Source of the DNA: an uncultured Clostridia bacterium
GTDB taxonomy: Bacteria > Bacillota > Clostridia > Peptostreptococcales > Anaerovoracaceae
Reading direction: 5' to 3'
Length of the DNA: 64,000 bases
Assembly: GCA_934255545.1 (NCBI GenBank)
Contig: CAKQOE010000004.1
Span: forward strand, 1-64,000
Every line of letters begins with the position of its first letter. Position 1 is the first letter of the stretch. Positions 59,903 to 64,000 of the stretch are shown here, piece by piece. The notes beneath the pieces were generated by a model, which had not been told where the DNA came from, searched no databases, and saw only the letters and a program-made list of their open reading frames with translations. A program made the position numbers and the translations under genes.

Positions 59903-61609
59903 ATGAAAGCAAGGATAGAAAAAATAGAGCTGCATGAGGAGAAGGGCGGACCGCGTCTGACTCCCGCGACAGCAGAAGCTGTTGAGTGCGGAGGACTTGT
60001 CGGAGACCGTCACTGCCGCGATATAAACAAGCAGATATCCATAACAGGCGCAGATGTCCTGGAATGGATGGACAGCTGCGAAAAGCCGGGCATATGCTTT
60101 GAAAAGTTCGGCGCGAACCTGGTATTTGACAGGATACCTGATGAAATGCTTGAAAAAGGGATCCGTTTGAATGTCGGAGAAACTGTAATAGATATACAGG
60201 ATGTGCATAAAAAGTGTCACGTTGAAGACTGCAAGTATTTTGACGACGAGCAGATAGCAGGATGCAAGCTCAGAAAGTACGTTATGTACGGAGAATGCAT
60301 AAGCGCCGGAAATATATCTGTAGGCGATGACGTGACGGTACTTGAAAAGCGCAGCAGGACAGGAGGCAGGAATACCGGACTCGTGCTTACGCCAAAGGAG
60401 CGCGCGCTCGAAAAATTCATGAAGGAAGTAAAGGCTGCAGTAAGACCTTCAACAGAATCAGTCAGCTCTGCTGACGCTCTCGGCAGGGTAGCCGCAGCAG
60501 ACGCGCGGGCGCGTTTCTCGTCACCGCATTATGATTCGGCAGCTATGGACGGTATAGCTGTAAGGACGGGCGACCTTAAGGGCGCATCGCCTGAGTCTCC
60601 GGTATTTCTCAGACCGGAAGATTTCAAGCAGGTAAATACAGGAAATCAGATAGAGCCGCCTTACGATGCAGTCGTTATGGCTGAAAACGTGACTGAGATG
60701 CTCGATGACCGCGTATGCATAAAATCAGAACCGGCTAAATGGGAAAACCTGCGCCGTGTAGGCGAGAACTTCGCTGAGGGCGAGGTCATCGTCCATGCAG
60801 GCCATAAGATAATGCCTGTGGATATATGCGCGCTCATAGAGGCAGGTGTATTTGAGCTGGAAGTTTACAGAAAGCCTAAGGTCGCTATATTCCCAACGGG
60901 CGATGAGATAGTAGAGCCTGAGGACGCGATAGCGCCTGACGGAACACTCAGAGACGGCGAGATCATAGACGCTAACTCAAGGATGTTCAGGGCGATGGCT
61001 CAGGAACAGGGTGCAGAACCGCACCGTTTCCCTATACTGCCGGATGACTACGACAGTATAAAGGATGCTGTTTCAGGTGCTGCAGAAGACTACGATGTCA
61101 TTATCACTAACGCCGGAACGAGCGCAGGCCTCAAGGATTACACCGTAAAGGTGTTAAATGACCTTGGAAAGGTGATCGTCCACGGTGTTGCGATAAAACC
61201 GGGAAAACCGTGCATACTCGCAGTCGCAGGAGGCAAGCCTGTTATAGGGCTGCCGGGATATCCCGTTTCGGCGTATCTCGGATTCAGGGAGTTCGTAACG
61301 CCTGTTCTTGAATACCTCAGCGGGCGCGATGACGTATGCCGTCCAAAAAAGGTAAAGGCGGTCCTCACGCAGGACGTAAAGTCAGGTAAGCGCCAGAGCG
61401 AATACATCCGCGTGAAGCTGGGTCGTGACGAAAGCGGCCGTCTGACGGCCGAACCGCTCGGCAAGGGCTCCGGATCATCTATGCTCCTCGTAAGAGGCGA
61501 CGGCTGGTGCGTGGCACCGCAGCTCTGCACAGAGATCTCCGCAGGAACGGAAGTCGAAGTGGAGTTATACAAGCCCCGGTCCTCCATACCGGCTTTGCAG
61601 ACCAGATGA
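59903..61609 (+). CDS. MOSC-MoeA fusion protein
   Basis: Residues 1-150 are a MOSC domain, with GLVGDRHCRDINKQISI and a Cys-rich stretch (KKCHVEDCKYFDDEQ). Residues 160-568 are MoeA, which inserts molybdenum into molybdopterin-AMP; the MPT motifs PHYDSAAMDG, TGNQIEPPYDAV, IFPTGDEIV and TNAGTSAG are present, and KPGKPCILAV lies near the end. Fusion at 568 residues is longer than MoeA alone (about 400). MOSC may bind the cofactor or sulfur. Gaps before and after hold palindromes. Confidence 0.9.
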   Translation: MKARIEKIELHEEKGGPRLTPATAEAVECGGLVGDRHCRDINKQISITGADVLEWMDSCEKPGICFEKFGANLVFDRIPDEMLEKGIRLNVGETVIDIQDVHKKCHVEDCKYFDDEQIAGCKLRKYVMYGECISAGNISVGDDVTVLEKRSRTGGRNTGLVLTPKERALEKFMKEVKAAVRPSTESVSSADALGRVAAADARARFSSPHYDSAAMDGIAVRTGDLKGASPESPVFLRPEDFKQVNTGNQIEPPYDAVVMAENVTEMLDDRVCIKSEPAKWENLRRVGENFAEGEVIVHAGHKIMPVDICALIEAGVFELEVYRKPKVAIFPTGDEIVEPEDAIAPDGTLRDGEIIDANSRMFRAMAQEQGAEPHRFPILPDDYDSIKDAVSGAAEDYDVIITNAGTSAGLKDYTVKVLNDLGKVIVHGVAIKPGKPCILAVAGGKPVIGLPGYPVSAYLGFREFVTPVLEYLSGRDDVCRPKKVKAVLTQDVKSGKRQSEYIRVKLGRDESGRLTAEPLGKGSGSSMLLVRGDGWCVAPQLCTEISAGTEVEVELYKPRSSIPALQTR

Positions 61610-61659
61610 AAATGACAATGCTGATACAATAAAAATAAATCTATAAAAAGTAAACAAAG

Positions 61660-61779
61660 CAGCCGCCCGGCGGCTGAACATAGAAAGAGCACCCGTCCAT
61701 ATGGAACAGGTGCTCTTTCTGTATAGTAATGAGGCTTTTGCGGCGCCGGGCGCCGCGCATTAAGCTGTTTTGCAGCTTA
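61660..61779. repeat. Palindromes and terminator-like hairpin between moeA and the flavodiiron gene
   Basis: CAGCCGCC-C-GGCGGCTG (61660-61676), a 12-bp stem AGAAAGAGCACC/GGTGCTCTTTCT (61682-61720) probably serving both converging genes as a terminator, GCGGCGCC-G-GGCGCCGC (61740-61756) and TAAGCTG-TTTTG-CAGCTTA (61761-61779). Confidence 0.7.
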
Positions 61780-61838
61780 GTGATGTACATTTGCTGTGTT
61801 GATCTGTTAATTTACAACTTATTTGCGTATTTGACTGT

Positions 61839-64000
61839 TTACTTATTCATGATCTCGCCGAACGTGAGCTGCTTGTCATAAGCTTCTGTCATCTCTACCA
61901 TCTTTGATGTGTCGCCTATGAGGATGATGCCGGCGATGCGGTTGTTGAAGAAATAGTACTTCTCGTATGAGCGGCGCTGGTCGTCGCGGAATTCTACAGT
62001 CCTGAATTTTCTGTCAGGATCCTTGCCGTTAGTGCCGAGCGCGAATATGCTCGTATTGAACGCGTTTATAGCGAGTGAAGCGCCGAGCGGATCGTATTCG
62101 AGCTCTTCTTCGCCTGCTGCGTTTGCGCCTGCTATGCGGCCTGTTTCGGCAGCCTGAGCCCAGAATGCCTGAGGAGCGCCGTTTACTTCCGTGCAGTCGC
62201 CGCATGCGTATACAAAGCGTTCGCTCGTTCTCATGTTGAGGTCTACCTTTACGAAATTACCTGTTTCTATACCGGCTTCCTGAGCGATGGCAGTGTTCGG
62301 TCTCATGCCTGTAGACATTATCACGAGCTCTGCAGGGAATGTCCTGCCGTCAGCGAGGATGACTTCTTTGTCAGTTATCTCAGTTATGGACGCGCCTGTT
62401 ACAACATTTATGCCTGATGATGTTACGATATCTTCGAGCATAGCTGACGCAGGATCGTCGAGCTGCTTAGGGAGCAGTCCCGGAGCTGTTTCGAGGACTG
62501 TAACGTCATAGCCGCCCTTCTTGAGCTCCCATGCGCCCTCGAGGCCCATTACGCCGCCGCCTATGCATACGACGTTCTTAGTACCCGGAAGTATTGCCTT
62601 TACCTTGTCAGTATCGGCGATATTCCTGATAGTCACTACGTGCGGCTTGTCTGCGCCCTTTATAGGCGGAACGAAGCATCTTGCGCCGAGAGAGTATATG
62701 AGCTTGTCATACTTGAACGTGCCCTTATCGCATGATACCTCGCGTTTTGCAGTATCGATGGAAACGACCTTAGTTTCGTATGAAATGTATACATTGTTTT
62801 CCTCGTACCACTCAGGTCCTTCTATATCGAGCTGGCCGCCGTCGAAATCTGAAAGCAGAGCTTTCGTAAGCATCGGCCTGTTGTACGGTAAGTATTTTTC
62901 GTCAGTTATGATAGTGATGCCGGCAGTCGCATTCCTTTCGCGTATCGCCTTTGCAGCGTTGTAAGCGCCCGGACCGCCGCCGAGGATCAGGAATATCTCG
63001 TCAGTGTCACGTCTGAATGAAGTAGACGTGTCTTCTACAGGTATGAACTTGTCAGGACCGACGCCGCATACAGGGCACGCTTCGAGGGAAGCGTCAAATA
63101 CCTCGCCGCATACCATGCACTTAACGAGCATCTTTCCGCCTGTTGACTGAGTCTTTTTCTTTTCAGGTTCTCTGTCGAGCAGGATGCAGCCGAAGTTGTA
63201 GCCGTAGTCGTAAGCGTCTATGAGCTGGACGTCACTTGGCTTGAATCTTATCCTGAAGCCGTCAAGGACTCTCATATTGAGCTGCTTGAGTCTTTCTATG
63301 ATGTGAGGTACTCCTTCGCCGCTCCAGCCGTAGCTTCCGAACGCGCTTGCGAGCTTGCCCTTGTGAGTAGGCGGAAACATGCCGAGCGTGAGCTGCCATA
63401 TAGGGGCGAGCGCTTCTCCTACGATAGTCGGAGTACCGAAAAGCATACCGTCAGCGACTGCGAGCTCAGCCTGGACGTGCGCGGCGTCAGCAGTTACCAT
63501 GTCGTACATGCGGACTTCTATGTCTTTATTTTTGCCGCTGTCCCTTATACCCTCTGCGATCTTCTCAGCCATCTCAGAAGTATAGCCGTAAGCGCTTACG
63601 TAAGGGATGACAACGAGCTTCTTAGCCTTTGTATTGCGAGGATCGGGAGCGTCTGCGCCGCACCATTCTCTGTATATTTCCATCAGTTCAGGTATCTTTG
63701 CGTCGAGTACAGGGCCGTGGCCTGTGCATATCATGTCGATATCAAGATCCTTTATGCGGTCGAGCGCGTTTACCATAAACGGGTTTTTAAACGGTCCGAT
63801 TATGTTGTCAAAGTAATACTTTGTCGCGCGCATATAGCCTTCTTCGTCTGTAACAGTGCTTCTGAGGATGCCCTCATGGCTGTAGTGCGAACCAAATGAA
63901 TCACATGTGAAGAGTACCTTATCCTCCTCGACATAAGTGTACATAGTGTCAGGCCAGTGGAGATTAGGAAGCAGCATGAACCTGAGCGTTCTGTCGCCGA
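61839..64000 (-). CDS. Flavodiiron protein-rubredoxin-NADH:rubredoxin oxidoreductase fusion (partial)
   Basis: The frame runs off the window end, so the N-terminus is missing. From N to C: end of the metallo-beta-lactamase-like diiron domain (LHWPDTMYTY, LFTCDSFGSHY, ICTGHGPV), a flavodoxin domain (SAYGYTSEMAEKIAEGI), a rubredoxin (CMVCG and CPVCG) and a pyridine-nucleotide FAD oxidoreductase (LILGGGPGAY, YACGDCTEVNG). It takes NADH electrons to reduce O2 to water or NO to N2O, protecting the anaerobe. All four modules in one chain avoid separate carriers. Confidence 0.92.
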   Translation of the reverse strand, partial: GDRTLRFMLLPNLHWPDTMYTYVEEDKVLFTCDSFGSHYSHEGILRSTVTDEEGYMRATKYYFDNIIGPFKNPFMVNALDRIKDLDIDMICTGHGPVLDAKIPELMEIYREWCGADAPDPRNTKAKKLVVIPYVSAYGYTSEMAEKIAEGIRDSGKNKDIEVRMYDMVTADAAHVQAELAVADGMLFGTPTIVGEALAPIWQLTLGMFPPTHKGKLASAFGSYGWSGEGVPHIIERLKQLNMRVLDGFRIRFKPSDVQLIDAYDYGYNFGCILLDREPEKKKTQSTGGKMLVKCMVCGEVFDASLEACPVCGVGPDKFIPVEDTSTSFRRDTDEIFLILGGGPGAYNAAKAIRERNATAGITIITDEKYLPYNRPMLTKALLSDFDGGQLDIEGPEWYEENNVYISYETKVVSIDTAKREVSCDKGTFKYDKLIYSLGARCFVPPIKGADKPHVVTIRNIADTDKVKAILPGTKNVVCIGGGVMGLEGAWELKKGGYDVTVLETAPGLLPKQLDDPASAMLEDIVTSSGINVVTGASITEITDKEVILADGRTFPAELVIMSTGMRPNTAIAQEAGIETGNFVKVDLNMRTSERFVYACGDCTEVNGAPQAFWAQAAETGRIAGANAAGEEELEYDPLGASLAINAFNTSIFALGTNGKDPDRKFRTVEFRDDQRRSYEKYYFFNNRIAGIILIGDTSKMVEMTEAYDKQLTFGEIMNK

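Noticed and set aside
61435..61451. CGGCCGTC-T-GACGGCCG palindrome inside the MoeA part
   Set aside because: It encodes a plausible MoeA segment (SGRLTAEPL) with normal length, so there is no sign of insertion.
1..64000. CRISPR arrays, tRNA or rRNA genes, prophage or intact insertion sequences
   Set aside because: I saw no regularly spaced repeats, no cloverleaf with a T-loop, and no phage or full transposase genes on either strand; only the IS3 scrap at 48228-48311.

Overview
The window is chromosomal DNA of an anaerobic, endospore-forming member of the Clostridia (Bacillota). Evidence for this: a full S10-spc-alpha ribosomal protein operon in low-GC Gram-positive order, with a zinc-type S14 and a KOW protein between map and infA; a spoIIID gene; a NAD-dependent trimeric [FeFe] hydrogenase; and a flavodiiron/rubredoxin/NADH-rubredoxin-reductase fusion. 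Core genes are moderate in GC. A 4-6 kb island near 42.4-48.3 kb is visibly AT-rich. The family cannot be fixed from sequence alone.

Layout. 1-16.7 kb: end of tuf with its terminator, then a sigma-A promoter and a long leader driving rpsJ to rpmJ (with secY, adk, map and infA), a second promoter and hairpin leader before rpsM-rpsK-rpsD-rpoA-rplQ, and a shared terminator facing spoIIID. 17-32 kb: an unknown gene with a TetR regulator, a PutP-type symporter, a cyclophilin lipoprotein, a NUDIX hydrolase, an NhaD-type antiporter behind an operator-bearing promoter, class II aldolase (minus strand), XTP pyrophosphatase, a YihY membrane protein, an aminotransferase with a fluoride channel, a double-TOBE molbindin, and the serC-serA operon (minus strand). 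32-42 kb: D,D-carboxypeptidase, the HydC-HydB-HydA hydrogenase operon, a PLP-dependent Cys/Met metabolism enzyme, a HisC-type aminotransferase and a NUDIX hydrolase. 42.4-48.5 kb: a 5'-truncated RHS/YD-repeat gene with a distinct C-terminal tip, then candidate immunity genes, a structured RNA-like leader with a 38-residue ORF, and two paralogous genes. This island ends in an IS3-family transposase remnant and a 170-bp duplicate of the 3' end of the NUDIX gene that borders its left side. 48.6-64 kb: uvrC with two Ala-rich insertions, a small amidase, a DUF1292 protein, an SLH/transglutaminase-like surface protein, a PepD-type dipeptidase, a 320-bp MITE-like long inverted repeat, a heterodimeric ABC exporter, a MOSC-MoeA fusion, and the flavodiiron fusion, which runs off the window end.

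Two themes recur. First, intergenic DNA carries many short (15-18 nt) GC-rich palindromes. About nine have a GTGA or GCGA (GNRA-type) tetraloop on one strand, others are 8+1+8 or 7+3+7, and similar palindromes lie in the extra segments of uvrC. Second, redox and molybdenum functions (hydrogenase, flavodiiron fusion, molbindin, MOSC-MoeA) fit fermentative anaerobic metabolism. The best candidates for undescribed biology are the MITE-like element, the orphan RHS cassette with its immunity array and duplicated border, the three-way-junction leader with its Pro-Pro-Pro-ending small ORF, and the palindrome family. All calls were made by reading the sequence and translations; no database search was run.
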